Source of the DNA: UBA1369 sp964571725 | GTDB taxonomy: Bacteria; Patescibacteriota; Gracilibacteria; UBA1369 | Direction of reading: 5' to 3' | Length of the DNA: 64,000 nucleotides | NCBI GenBank assembly: GCA_964571725.1 | Contig: CAZNDB010000002.1 | Coordinates: 186,001 to 250,000, forward strand | Shown here: piece by piece, positions 41,529 through 49,483 of the stretch | Numbering within the stretch: the first letter of the stretch is position 1 | Layout: each line of letters starts with the position of its first letter | Program-made: the position numbers and the translations under genes | The notes under the pieces: model-generated | Databases searched by the model: none | What the model was told of the DNA's origin: nothing | Seen by the model: only the letters and a program-made list of their open reading frames with translations

Positions 41529-42319
41529 CAGGTTCGTTTATGCGTAATAATTATATTCTGTACCTTTTCCAGTTCAGGATAGTATTCATCGAGATAAGCC
41601 AGTCCAGAAGAGTTGCCGCCATCCAGGTTGAGCAAAGAGCTGATGCCCAGAGGGGCAAATTCGGCGGAGGTGTTGACCAGGTTGGCGAAATCGAAGAGGG
41701 TGAGGGCATTATCGTGGTCCAGCAGGCTTTGTCTCAGTATTATAACCACCAGATTGGAATCTTTGTCCAGACCGATCGCGGTACGGCCTGCTTTTTTATT
41801 ATTTTTTTGATCGGCGACAACTTTACCTGTTTGATCGATCAGTATGGGCCCGCTTTGTATGGCAAAGTTCAGGGTCGGCAGCAGGCTGGTTTGTTGATCT
41901 TCGAATTCATCGTAGGTCAGGAGGCGTGGCACTCCTTTTTGATCCATAGTCAGAATACCGTTCATCAGTTCGGATTTGGTCAGGGGAAAGACCAGCCGGT
42001 CGTTTGAAACCAGCAGTCCCAGGGGATGAAATTCCTGATCGAAAAAACTACCGTTAAAACTGAGCAGGGATGATGTTTCCTGATGGATTTCCCGGATGCT
42101 TTTAGTGTCGGGCGGGGCAAGGTTTTCAACGATTTGCAGTTGATAATCATTGGGATCGATGGTTGCCACCAGAAAGTTTTTTCCGGCAATTTTCAGTTCC
42201 CGCAGAGAGAGATGTTGATCGTTGTTGACCGGAGGACGGGCGTCGGGAAGCGTGCCGGCTAAACAACCGGCTAAAATCAGACAGGCGCAAATGACGGGAA
42301 AAAGTTTTTTTGAGGGCAT
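41528..42319 (-). CDS. Phosphodiester glycosidase (NAGPA-like, DUF2233) lipoprotein
   Basis: This is a 263-aa protein. The N-terminal signal ends in the lipobox LAGC (Cys about 19), so it is probably membrane-anchored outside the cell. The catalytic domain (about 45-260) has the family motifs LSFNGSFFD, GPILIDQTGKV, AGRTAIGLDKD and SLLNLDGGNSSGL. NAGPA-type enzymes hydrolyse phosphodiester-linked N-acetylglucosamine or related sugar phosphodiesters. In bacteria they are linked to wall or exopolysaccharide turnover. It sits between a class A PBP (27 bases upstream) and the metallophosphoesterase (4-base overlap), consistent with work on wall polymers. Substrate is inferred. Confidence 0.85.
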   Translation of the reverse strand: MPSKKLFPVICACLILAGCLAGTLPDARPPVNNDQHLSLRELKIAGKNFLVATIDPNDYQLQIVENLAPPDTKSIREIHQETSSLLSFNGSFFDQEFHPLGLLVSNDRLVFPLTKSELMNGILTMDQKGVPRLLTYDEFEDQQTSLLPTLNFAIQSGPILIDQTGKVVADQKNNKKAGRTAIGLDKDSNLVVIILRQSLLDHDNALTLFDFANLVNTSAEFAPLGISSLLNLDGGNSSGLAYLDEYYPELEKVQNIIITHKRT

Positions 42320-42346
42320 CGGCGGTTGGTGTTCAAATCGGAATTT

Positions 42347-45136
42347 TTAAGAGGAGGGAGGTTGGGGGACAGCTACTTCCACAGGGGGTTCAGTATCGCC
42401 GGGAGACGGTACTACCGGTCCGTCAAGAGGCGGGGTTGGAGCAGTGTGCAGATTGATCCGGCTTTCCCCAATTCGTCCTTCACTGTCGTAAACGCGGACC
42501 GTCAAAACTTGGAATTTGTCGCCGGCGTTTTTGGGCAGGCGGATGTTACCGGAAAAAGGAGCCTGGTCCTGTTTGTATTGCAAAGAATTATTCAGATAAT
42601 AGGCGGCCTGGACGATGGCGCTCTTGCTTTGCGTTTCGATGTTTACGGTCAGATTTGATTCTCCGACGTAATCGCCGTCTTTCAAATTGAGAAATTTAAC
42701 GGTGGGGACGTTTTCCGCGTCCAGTATTTCGCAACTTACCGTACCGGTCTGGTCAGCTAAAATCGTGCTGTTTTCCTTGAGCCATTCCTGGGCTGCTTTT
42801 TCCCATATTTCACGAGTAGGATCGATGTCGTGCAGGACTACCAGATTGCGTTTTTGGGCCTGACCGGCGTCACAGGGATTGCCGTTGAGGGTTTCCGAAG
42901 CGGTCAGATCGGGGACGCCATTATAGCTGTCGTCAATTTCCGTCGGTACGGCAAAACTGGCGAAGAAATCGGTTACCTGCTGATCAACGGGAGTCATTTC
43001 GCTGACCAGTTTTCCGCTGTATTTTGATACGGTTTCCTGTTTAATACCTTCGGGAATGGGAAAGTCTTCCGAAGGAACGTCTTTCAGGGCTTCCTGCATG
43101 AATTCTTTGAAGATGGGTGCGGCAACATTGTAACCGTCGGCGGAAAAATTGAGCGGGCCGTCTTTGCGGTCGTCATTGTTTCCCGCCCAGACTCCGGTTA
43201 CCAGGTTGGTGGTGTAGCCCAGGGTTAACAGGTCGTGGGGCAGATATTGGCTTCCGGATTTGCGATTGGAGGTACCGGTTTTGGCGGCGTTGATTTGTCC
43301 TTCAACATTGAGATTGGGGCCGACGTTGACCGTGCGGTCGGAGAGCACGCTGGTAATCAGGTAGGCGATTTGCGGATCCAGGGCTTCTTCGCCTTTTACG
43401 TCCTGCCACTCTTCCAGAATTTCTCCCTGCGAGTTTTCCACTCTCAGTATGGATACCGGGGCGTAACGCAGACCGCCGTTGGCGAAGGTGCCAAAAGCGT
43501 TGGTCATGCTAAGGAGTGTGGTTTCGGCTGTGCCCAGAGCCATGGGGTAGCCATAAGTTGCATCTTCATCCATAAAGTCCACTCCCAGTTTTTTGGCGAA
43601 CGGCAGAATTTGTTCCTGCTCACCGGCCAGGAAATAAGCTTTGATGGCGGGAATGTTGCGGGACTGGCCGAGGGCTTTTCTGAGGGTGATCGGTCCCTGG
43701 AATTTGCCGTCAAAGTTTTTGGGCCAGGCGGAGCCAAACGGTGTGGGAGCGTCGAATACCACCGAGGCGGGGGAGTAGCGGTTGAGGAAAGCAGCGGCGT
43801 AAACAATCGGTTTAAAAGAAGATCCGTGCTGTCTGTAGCTGGTGACGATATTGGTTTTACCGTCGATTTCCTTGTCGAAATAATTGCGGGAACCGACCAT
43901 GGCCAGGATCTGGCCGTTTTGCGGATTCATGGAAACCAGCGCGGCGTTTTTGACGTTATATTTTTGCTGATAGCCTTCCGCCCGGTCTTCGATGGCTTTT
44001 TCGGCGATTTCCTGCAGCTTGGGATCAAGCGTGGTATAGACTTTCAGACCACCCTGTTCCACCAGCTCTTTGCCGTATTTGGCTTCCAGCTGTTGAATTA
44101 CGTATTCCAAAACAAAATGCGGAGCTTTGATGTCCTGTTCGTACTGGTCAAACTCCAAAGAATGAATTTGTTCCAGGGCATCATCTTTTTCTCTTTCGGT
44201 GAGGTGGCCGGTTTCCACCATTCTTTTCAAAACCAGATCGGAACGTCCCTGTAAATAGACCTGATCACCGTTCCCCACATCCACATATTGTCCGATCAGC
44301 CCTCTCTTTACTTCGTCCTCACGAAAATCCGATTCGCTGCGGATCCGGCGCGAGCTCAGCGTTTCCGCGTCGAGGTTTTTGGAGAGATGGGAATATTTAT
44401 TGGGGCCGTAAGGATTGTAGTAACTGGGTGCTTGCGGGATAGCTGCCAGGACTGCCGACTCGGGGAGAGTGAGGTCTTTGGCGGATTTGTCAAAATAGAC
44501 CTGGGCGGCTTTTTCCACGCCGTAGGCGTTGTTGCCATAAGGAATCTTGTTCAGGTATTTTTCCAGAATGGTGTCTTTGTCGAAGGCTTCTTCCAGACGA
44601 ACCGCCAGAATCAATTCCTTGATTTTTCTGATATAGGATTTCTCGGGCGTTAAAAAGGTGAGTTTGATGTATTGCTGGGTGATGGTTGAGCCTCCCTGCT
44701 GGCTGCCACCGGTCAGATTGTTGAAGGCGGCGCGGACAAAACCTAACATATCGAAACCGGGATGCTTGTAAAACTGGTCGTCTTCGATAGCGATAGTGGC
44801 CTCGACCAGATTTTTGGAAATCTGGGTAAGTTTTTTGTATTCACGGTTTTCCTCGCCGTATTTTACGTAAAGGACATTCCCTTCACGGTCATAGATGGTG
44901 GTGGACTGGGCGACGGCCAGACTGTCCAGGTCGCGCACGTCGGGCAGACCGATCGAAAGAAGGGCGATGGCGGTGGCGAAGAGCAGTCCGCAGAAGATAA
45001 TAAAGGAGGCCAGGCCGATCACTATCATCAGACCGATCTTTTTCCAGTTGGTTTGTCCTTCCTCAGTGGAAAAATGATGTCTTTTAAACCGATGCAACCT
45101 GTCCATCATCCGGCGTATTTTGTTTTGATCCAACAA
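42347..45136 (-). CDS. Class A penicillin-binding protein (PBP1A-type)
   Basis: This 929-aa bifunctional peptidoglycan synthase has a cytoplasmic basic N-terminus and one TM helix (about 34-60). The GT51 transglycosylase follows (about 80-260, with EDDQFYKHPGFD and GGSTITQQYIK), then the transpeptidase (about 390-700) with GSSFKPIVYA (SxxK), QSRNIPA (SxN) and AAKTGTSNRKSG (KTG). The C-terminus has an Ig-like domain (about 810-905) and a Pro-rich tail. The longest frame starts at TTG 45136; the ATG at 45109 is an alternative. I keep TTG because the start site predicted by the promoter is only about 18 bases upstream and both starts lack a Shine-Dalgarno. First gene of the operon PBP, glycosidase, metallophosphoesterase, engB. 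Confidence 0.93.
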   Translation of the reverse strand: MLDQNKIRRMMDRLHRFKRHHFSTEEGQTNWKKIGLMIVIGLASFIIFCGLLFATAIALLSIGLPDVRDLDSLAVAQSTTIYDREGNVLYVKYGEENREYKKLTQISKNLVEATIAIEDDQFYKHPGFDMLGFVRAAFNNLTGGSQQGGSTITQQYIKLTFLTPEKSYIRKIKELILAVRLEEAFDKDTILEKYLNKIPYGNNAYGVEKAAQVYFDKSAKDLTLPESAVLAAIPQAPSYYNPYGPNKYSHLSKNLDAETLSSRRIRSESDFREDEVKRGLIGQYVDVGNGDQVYLQGRSDLVLKRMVETGHLTEREKDDALEQIHSLEFDQYEQDIKAPHFVLEYVIQQLEAKYGKELVEQGGLKVYTTLDPKLQEIAEKAIEDRAEGYQQKYNVKNAALVSMNPQNGQILAMVGSRNYFDKEIDGKTNIVTSYRQHGSSFKPIVYAAAFLNRYSPASVVFDAPTPFGSAWPKNFDGKFQGPITLRKALGQSRNIPAIKAYFLAGEQEQILPFAKKLGVDFMDEDATYGYPMALGTAETTLLSMTNAFGTFANGGLRYAPVSILRVENSQGEILEEWQDVKGEEALDPQIAYLITSVLSDRTVNVGPNLNVEGQINAAKTGTSNRKSGSQYLPHDLLTLGYTTNLVTGVWAGNNDDRKDGPLNFSADGYNVAAPIFKEFMQEALKDVPSEDFPIPEGIKQETVSKYSGKLVSEMTPVDQQVTDFFASFAVPTEIDDSYNGVPDLTASETLNGNPCDAGQAQKRNLVVLHDIDPTREIWEKAAQEWLKENSTILADQTGTVSCEILDAENVPTVKFLNLKDGDYVGESNLTVNIETQSKSAIVQAAYYLNNSLQYKQDQAPFSGNIRLPKNAGDKFQVLTVRVYDSEGRIGESRINLHTAPTPPLDGPVVPSPGDTEPPVEVAVPQPPSS

Positions 45137-45160
45137 AGTAGTGAAATTAATAACGGGGAG

Positions 45161-45189
45161 ATTTTAGCGTAAATCAACGAAAAAGACAA
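45161..45189 (-). promoter_or_regulatory. Promoter of the PBP operon
   Basis: On the minus strand: TTGTCT, a 17-base spacer, TAAAAT with GC before it. It sits in the 103-base gap after pheT. No terminator is visible after pheT, so read-through from pheST is possible. Confidence 0.65.
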
Positions 45190-45239
45190 AGTTTTAGGCT
45201 TGAATCCTTGAATATTTTGACTATAACCTGATTTTTTTC

Positions 45240-47693
45240 TTACAATCCCCTGATTTCCGCTCCCAAGCCCTGTAGATTGCCGAAAATGCTTTGCTGGGTC
45301 CGCTTCATTTCTTCGTCAGTCAGGGTGCGGTCAGCGGCCTGCAGGGTAATTTTGTAAGCCAGGGATTTCTTGCCTTCAGCGATGTTGGCACCCTGATAGA
45401 AATCAAAAAGTTTTACGCTGGAGATCAGATTGGGGTCGGCTTTGCGGATGGCCTTTTCAAATTCTCCCACTTCACGGTTGGCATCGACGAGCAGAGACAC
45501 GTCAATCTGAATGGAGGGGAATTTGGGAATGGACCGATAGCGGCGTTCAGAGCGTTCCAGTTTGTGGAGCAGACTGTAATTGATGGTGAAGCAGGCGATT
45601 TGCTGTTTTTCCAAGCCAAAATTTTGGGCCACTTCCGGATGCAGATCAAAAATGTGGATCAGTTCCTGCTGGGTTTTGAAGTCGAACCAGGCGGCATGTT
45701 TGGCCGGGTGGGCGAGCGGGCTGGGGGATTCGGCTTTGCGGTATTTGAGCGAAGTTATGTTCAGCCTTTTCAAGAGTATTTCGATAGCGGTTTTGGCCTG
45801 ATAAAAAGGCTGCTCTTTGTCTTTTTTACCGACCACGATCAGTCCGGCCAGATCTTTTTCTTCCAGAGGAAAGAAAGAGTTGACCAGTTTATAGGTTCGT
45901 CCGATTTCATAGAGTTTCAGCCGGTCGAAATTCTTGAGATTCTGGGCCACGTTGTGCAGCAATCCGGGCAACAGATTGGTGCGCAGGTGGGTTTGTTCTT
46001 CTGACAGATAGTTGCGGATTTTCAGGTGGTTTGATTCGTCCAGTCCGCAATTTTGCAGGGTTTTCAGACTGTAAAAAGAATAATTCATCGTTTCGTTCAT
46101 ACCCAGTTCCAGGCTGAGGACATTGCGAATGTCATATTTTTCGCGCCGTTCGGTGTGCAGGCGGGGAGCCGGACGAACGTGCAGTTCGGGAATGGAAGCG
46201 GGTATTTTTTCGTAACCGTATAAACGGGCCAGTTCCTCTACCAGATCGTCCTGATGATTGATGTCTTTGGTAGCCCGGAAGCTGGGGACTTCGACGGTGA
46301 TGGAATTTTTTCCGGGTCCGGATTTGACTTTAAATTCCAGTTTTTCCAGCAGGTCGGTAGCAGTTTTGGCGTCGATATCAACGCCGATTTTAGAGGAGGT
46401 TTTGGTGAGGTCCAGTTTTATTTTGCGGACTTTGTATTTGAATTTGCAGACGTCCTGTTTGCGGCTGATGACCGAAGCTTCAGGGCAGAGGTCCAGAATG
46501 ATTTTTACCAGGCGGTCCATGGCTTGTTCGGCCAGCAGGGGATCCAGATCTTTTTCAAATCTCTGGACGGCCTCGGTGCGGATACCAAGCCTGACCGAAC
46601 TTTTTCTGATGGAAACGGGATTGAAGTTGGCGGCTTCCAGGGTAACGCGGGTGGTATGATCGGTGATTCCGGAATGCAGGCCTCCCTTGATGCCGGCGAT
46701 GGCCAGAGGTTTTTTGTTGTCGGCGATAATCAGGGTTTCGGTGTCGAGTTCTTTCTTTTCCAATTCCAAAGTTTCAATAATTTCTCCCGCTTTGGCGCGG
46801 CGGATGATTAAGTCGCCTTCGATGGTGTTGGTGTCGAAAGCGTGCAGCGGGTTGCCCAGTTCCAGCATCACAAAATTGGTGGCATCGACGATGTTATTGA
46901 TGGAGCGGTTGCCGGTATTTTCCAGGGCGGTTTTTAGCCACTCGGGCGAGGGGCCGATTTTAATGTTGTCGATGGTGACGGCCAGATAGCGGGGGCAAAG
47001 ATCGGGATCCTTGACCCGGACTTTAACGATTTCAGGCAGGTTCCGGTCGTAGTCGCGGAAGTATTCCACCGGTTTCAGGGTCTCGCCGGTGATGGCGGCG
47101 ATTTCGCGGGCGATGCCGTAATGTCCCCAGAGGTCCGGACGATGGGTGAGAGTTTTATTTTCAATGTCGATAATGATGTCGTTTTTCTTGAGTGCGACGG
47201 CCAGCGGGGTGCCGGGCTGGTCTTTCAGGTAAGACAAATCCATGATGGCTGTTCCAGCGTCTATATTGGAAGAGTGTTGGGACTCTTCATCCTTCATTCC
47301 GATTTCCGAAGCGGCACAAATCATGCCGAAGCTTTCCTCGCCCCTGATTTTGACCGGTTCCAGCTCCACCAGATCGCCTTCCCCGTGCCAGCGCACTTTG
47401 GCTCCCACCAAAGCCACCGCGACTTTTTGTCCTTCATAAAGATTACTGCCCCCGCAGACGATTTGCAGTGTTTGAGCGCCGACATTGGTGGTGGTGAGCT
47501 TCAGTTTATCGGCATTGGGATGCGGCTGGATTGATTCGATTTGCCCCACAACCATTTTGTCGAAACTGTCGGCCAGGTTGCTGACTTCTTCCACTTCGGC
47601 GGTTCTGACAGTCAGGAGGTCACCGAAAGCTTGCCAGTCGTTCTGGTCGGGCAGATTAACATAATTGCGAAGCCAATTAACGGATATCTTCAT
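45240..47693 (-). CDS. pheT: Phenylalanyl-tRNA synthetase beta subunit
   Basis: This 817-aa protein has the bacterial layout: an EMAP-like tRNA-binding domain (about 40-150, VVGQIESIQPHPNADKLKLT), the B3/4 editing domain (about 210-385), B5 (about 410-485) and the class II-like catalytic-fold domain (about 490-700). A C-terminal FDX-ACB anticodon-binding domain (about 720-816, RYRSIPKFPSIQIDVSLLVD) completes it. With PheS it forms the alpha2-beta2 enzyme that charges tRNA-Phe. The start is one base past the pheS stop; the pair is co-transcribed. Length and domain order are normal. Confidence 0.96.
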   Translation of the reverse strand: MKISVNWLRNYVNLPDQNDWQAFGDLLTVRTAEVEEVSNLADSFDKMVVGQIESIQPHPNADKLKLTTTNVGAQTLQIVCGGSNLYEGQKVAVALVGAKVRWHGEGDLVELEPVKIRGEESFGMICAASEIGMKDEESQHSSNIDAGTAIMDLSYLKDQPGTPLAVALKKNDIIIDIENKTLTHRPDLWGHYGIAREIAAITGETLKPVEYFRDYDRNLPEIVKVRVKDPDLCPRYLAVTIDNIKIGPSPEWLKTALENTGNRSINNIVDATNFVMLELGNPLHAFDTNTIEGDLIIRRAKAGEIIETLELEKKELDTETLIIADNKKPLAIAGIKGGLHSGITDHTTRVTLEAANFNPVSIRKSSVRLGIRTEAVQRFEKDLDPLLAEQAMDRLVKIILDLCPEASVISRKQDVCKFKYKVRKIKLDLTKTSSKIGVDIDAKTATDLLEKLEFKVKSGPGKNSITVEVPSFRATKDINHQDDLVEELARLYGYEKIPASIPELHVRPAPRLHTERREKYDIRNVLSLELGMNETMNYSFYSLKTLQNCGLDESNHLKIRNYLSEEQTHLRTNLLPGLLHNVAQNLKNFDRLKLYEIGRTYKLVNSFFPLEEKDLAGLIVVGKKDKEQPFYQAKTAIEILLKRLNITSLKYRKAESPSPLAHPAKHAAWFDFKTQQELIHIFDLHPEVAQNFGLEKQQIACFTINYSLLHKLERSERRYRSIPKFPSIQIDVSLLVDANREVGEFEKAIRKADPNLISSVKLFDFYQGANIAEGKKSLAYKITLQAADRTLTDEEMKRTQQSIFGNLQGLGAEIRGL

Positions 47694-47694
47694 G

Positions 47695-48714
47695 TTAGAA
47701 TTGTTTTAAAAATCTCAAATCGTTGGCATGGAGCAACCTGATGTCGTCGATGCCATAGCGCAGCAGGGCCATGCGAGTCAGTCCGAAACCAAAAGCCCAG
47801 CCCTGATATTTGTCGGGATCCAATCCTCCGGCCTGAAGCACTTTGGGATGAACCATGCCGGCGCCCATCATTTCCAGCCATCTGGTCTGATTGCCCTTTT
47901 TCCAGAGCATGTCCATTTCTATGCCCGGTTCCACGAAAGGGAAATAGCCGGGACGGAAGCGGACAGTTACGCCGTCCTTGAAAAATCTTTTCAAAAATTC
48001 GCTCATGATTCCTTTGAGGTGGGAAAGTCCGATGCCTTCGTCAATCAAAAGACCTTCCACCTGGTTGAAGGTGCTGTCGTGGGTGGCGTCGGCGCCTTCA
48101 TAACGGAAAACGCGTCCGGGAATGATGATGCGCAGGGGAGCCCCGTGTTTTTCCATCATGCGGATTTGCCCGGGGGATGTCTGCGTCCGGAGCAGCAGAT
48201 GGCCGTGTTTGGGGTCGGTGGGATGATCCAGAAAAAAAGTGTCCTGCATGTCCCTGGCCGGGTGCCAGGAAGGAATATTGAGGGCTTCAAAATTATAATA
48301 TTCGCTTTCCACTTCCGGTCCGTCGGCGATTTCAAATCCCATTTCGGCAAAAATTTCCTCAACTTCTTTTTGCAGAATTGACAGGGGGTGTTGGGAACCC
48401 GGTTCCAGCGATCTTTTGGGATCGATTTCGCTGAGAGAGAGATCGAAAAATTCCGAGGTTAGTTTGGCTTCGATTTCCTGACGGCGCAGCAGGCGGTCCT
48501 TTTGATTATAGGCTTCGGTGAAGCCGTTCTTAAGTTCCTGGATGGATTGTCCGCGGGTGCGTTTTTCTTCCGGACTCATTTCCTTGAGCGTTTTCAGGAG
48601 TTCGGTGATTTGTCCGGCGCGGCCCAGATATTTGATTTCCACTTCTTTCAGCTGGTTCGGATTCTGAGCTTTTTCTATTTCGGAAAGGGCGGTTTTTAGT
48701 AATTGTTCTGACAT
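47695..48714 (-). CDS. pheS: Phenylalanyl-tRNA synthetase alpha subunit
   Basis: This 339-aa protein has an N-terminal coiled-coil arm (about 1-85), then the class II catalytic core. Motif 1 region: EFFDLSLSEID to LSILQKEVEEIFAEMGFE. Motif 2: GRVFRYEGADATHDSTFNQ. Motif 3: GWAFGFGLTRMALLRYGID. Its length is typical for bacterial PheS. The ATG at 48714 follows a leader that begins with a strong hairpin (48743-48760). Confidence 0.97.
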   Translation of the reverse strand: MSEQLLKTALSEIEKAQNPNQLKEVEIKYLGRAGQITELLKTLKEMSPEEKRTRGQSIQELKNGFTEAYNQKDRLLRRQEIEAKLTSEFFDLSLSEIDPKRSLEPGSQHPLSILQKEVEEIFAEMGFEIADGPEVESEYYNFEALNIPSWHPARDMQDTFFLDHPTDPKHGHLLLRTQTSPGQIRMMEKHGAPLRIIIPGRVFRYEGADATHDSTFNQVEGLLIDEGIGLSHLKGIMSEFLKRFFKDGVTVRFRPGYFPFVEPGIEMDMLWKKGNQTRWLEMMGAGMVHPKVLQAGGLDPDKYQGWAFGFGLTRMALLRYGIDDIRLLHANDLRFLKQF

Positions 48715-48742
48715 GTATTAAGCGTGCTAATTTTCAAATTAT

Positions 48743-48760
48743 GCCCTAGAAATTTAGGGC
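48743..48760 (-). promoter_or_regulatory. Hairpin at the 5' end of the pheS leader
   Basis: GCCCTA, a 6-base loop and TAGGGC form a perfect 6-bp stem. The likely -10 of pheS (TAAAAT with TGC before it, 48770-48775) would start the transcript near 48763, so the hairpin would stand at its very 5' end. It lacks a following T run. It could protect the 5' end or affect translation; a T-box-like leader is not seen. Confidence 0.5.
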
Positions 48761-48769
48761 TTTGGCGCG

Positions 48770-48775
48770 ATTTTA
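48770..48775 (-). promoter_or_regulatory. Probable -10 element of pheST
   Basis: On the minus strand TGC precedes TAAAAT (extended -10), about 56 bases upstream of the pheS ATG and downstream of the HU terminator. No good -35 is seen. Confidence 0.5.
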
Positions 48776-48812
48776 GCAAGTTTTAATGCAAGTCTTTGAT
48801 GGGGCGGGGCAT

Positions 48813-48842
48813 AAAAAAACCCCTCCGGAGAGGGGCTTTTTA
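48813..48842. terminator. Rho-independent terminator after the HU gene
   Basis: CCCCTC, a CGGA loop and GAGGGG, flanked by A7 on one side and T5 on the other. It lies 17 bases after the HU stop on the minus strand, where the hairpin is followed by T7. It separates HU from pheST. Confidence 0.9.
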
Positions 48843-48858
48843 TTTGTGAAAGTAAGAA

Positions 48859-49134
48859 TTATCTTACGGCATCCTTGAGGGACTTGCCGGCCTTGAAAGC
48901 TGGAAGCTTCATGGCTGGGATCTTGATCTTTTCACCTGGGTTTCTTGGATTGACGCCAGTTCTGGCAGCTCTCTTGGAAACGCGGAAAGTACCGAAACCA
49001 GTAATGGTTACTGATTCACCCTTCTTGAGGGATTTTGTAATGCTCTCCAAAAGAGCATCCAATACTGCAGCGGCATCCTTCTTGGTAACACCAGCGGAAG
49101 CGGCGGCGGCATTTACGAGGTCTTGCTTTGTCAT
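48859..49134 (-). CDS. HU-family DNA-binding protein
   Basis: This 91-aa protein matches the HU/IHF family over its whole length. The helical dimerisation part is MTKQDLVNAAAASAGVTKKDA. The beta arm signature GFGTFRVSKRAARTGVNPRNP includes the conserved R-x-G-x-NP tip. The C-terminal helix ends in KSLKDAVR. It binds and bends DNA as a dimer and organises the nucleoid. It has its own promoter (49167-49194) and a strong terminator, as expected for an abundant protein. Confidence 0.97.
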   Translation of the reverse strand: MTKQDLVNAAAASAGVTKKDAAAVLDALLESITKSLKKGESVTITGFGTFRVSKRAARTGVNPRNPGEKIKIPAMKLPAFKAGKSLKDAVR

Positions 49135-49166
49135 GGTCTTATTTTGTTAAGAATTAGACTAAACCG

Positions 49167-49194
49167 ATTATAAGAGGGGAAAGGGAAAAGGCAA
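49167..49194 (-). promoter_or_regulatory. Promoter of the HU gene
   Basis: On the minus strand: TTGCCT, a 16-base spacer, TATAAT; start site about 26 bases upstream of the ATG at 49134. Confidence 0.75.
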
Positions 49195-49423
49195 GTTTGG
49201 TTTGAGGCAGGGCTTTTTACAGGCTGTTTTGATGGTTATATCCCGATTACCCGAAAGCTAATTTTGCTTTTAGATACAGCTTTTTCGGGCTTATTGCCAT
49301 TTTTTGGCTTTGTGCTCAAGTTAATCAGGGGTGAATGCTGTTTTGTAATGAAAACTAATTTGGGTCAAATTGAAATTGGAGGTGTTTTGGCTGCCGAATG
49401 AGCGGAAATCCACCATCAGACTA
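49195..49423. other. Intergenic region between HU and the secreted protein gene
   Basis: No gene is seen in this divergent gap. It holds an imperfect hairpin: CCCGAAAGCT at 49250-49259 pairs with AGCTTTTTCGGG at 49278-49289 with two bulged bases, around an 18-base loop. It stands upstream of both promoters' transcribed parts, so it is not an obvious terminator; it may be a protein-binding site or chance. Confidence 0.4.
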
Positions 49424-49452
49424 TTGTTTAAACGGTTGATTTATGGTACAAT
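49424..49452 (+). promoter_or_regulatory. Promoter of the 1326-aa secreted protein gene
   Basis: TTGTTT, a 17-base spacer, TACAAT with TGG before it (extended -10). Start site about 25 bases upstream of the ATG at 49484. Confidence 0.75.
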
Positions 49453-49483
49453 AATCTGAATTAAATCTCTATTTAATACAAAA

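Noticed and set aside
43235..44254. 339-aa open frame on the plus strand
   Set aside because: It is antisense to the catalytic part of the class A PBP, has no start signal, and its sequence mirrors the codon bias of the real gene.
45291..46004. 237-aa plus-strand open frame
   Set aside because: Antisense to the FDX-ACB and catalytic-fold parts of pheT.
47728..48381. 217-aa plus-strand open frame
   Set aside because: Antisense to pheS, with no promoter or ribosome site.
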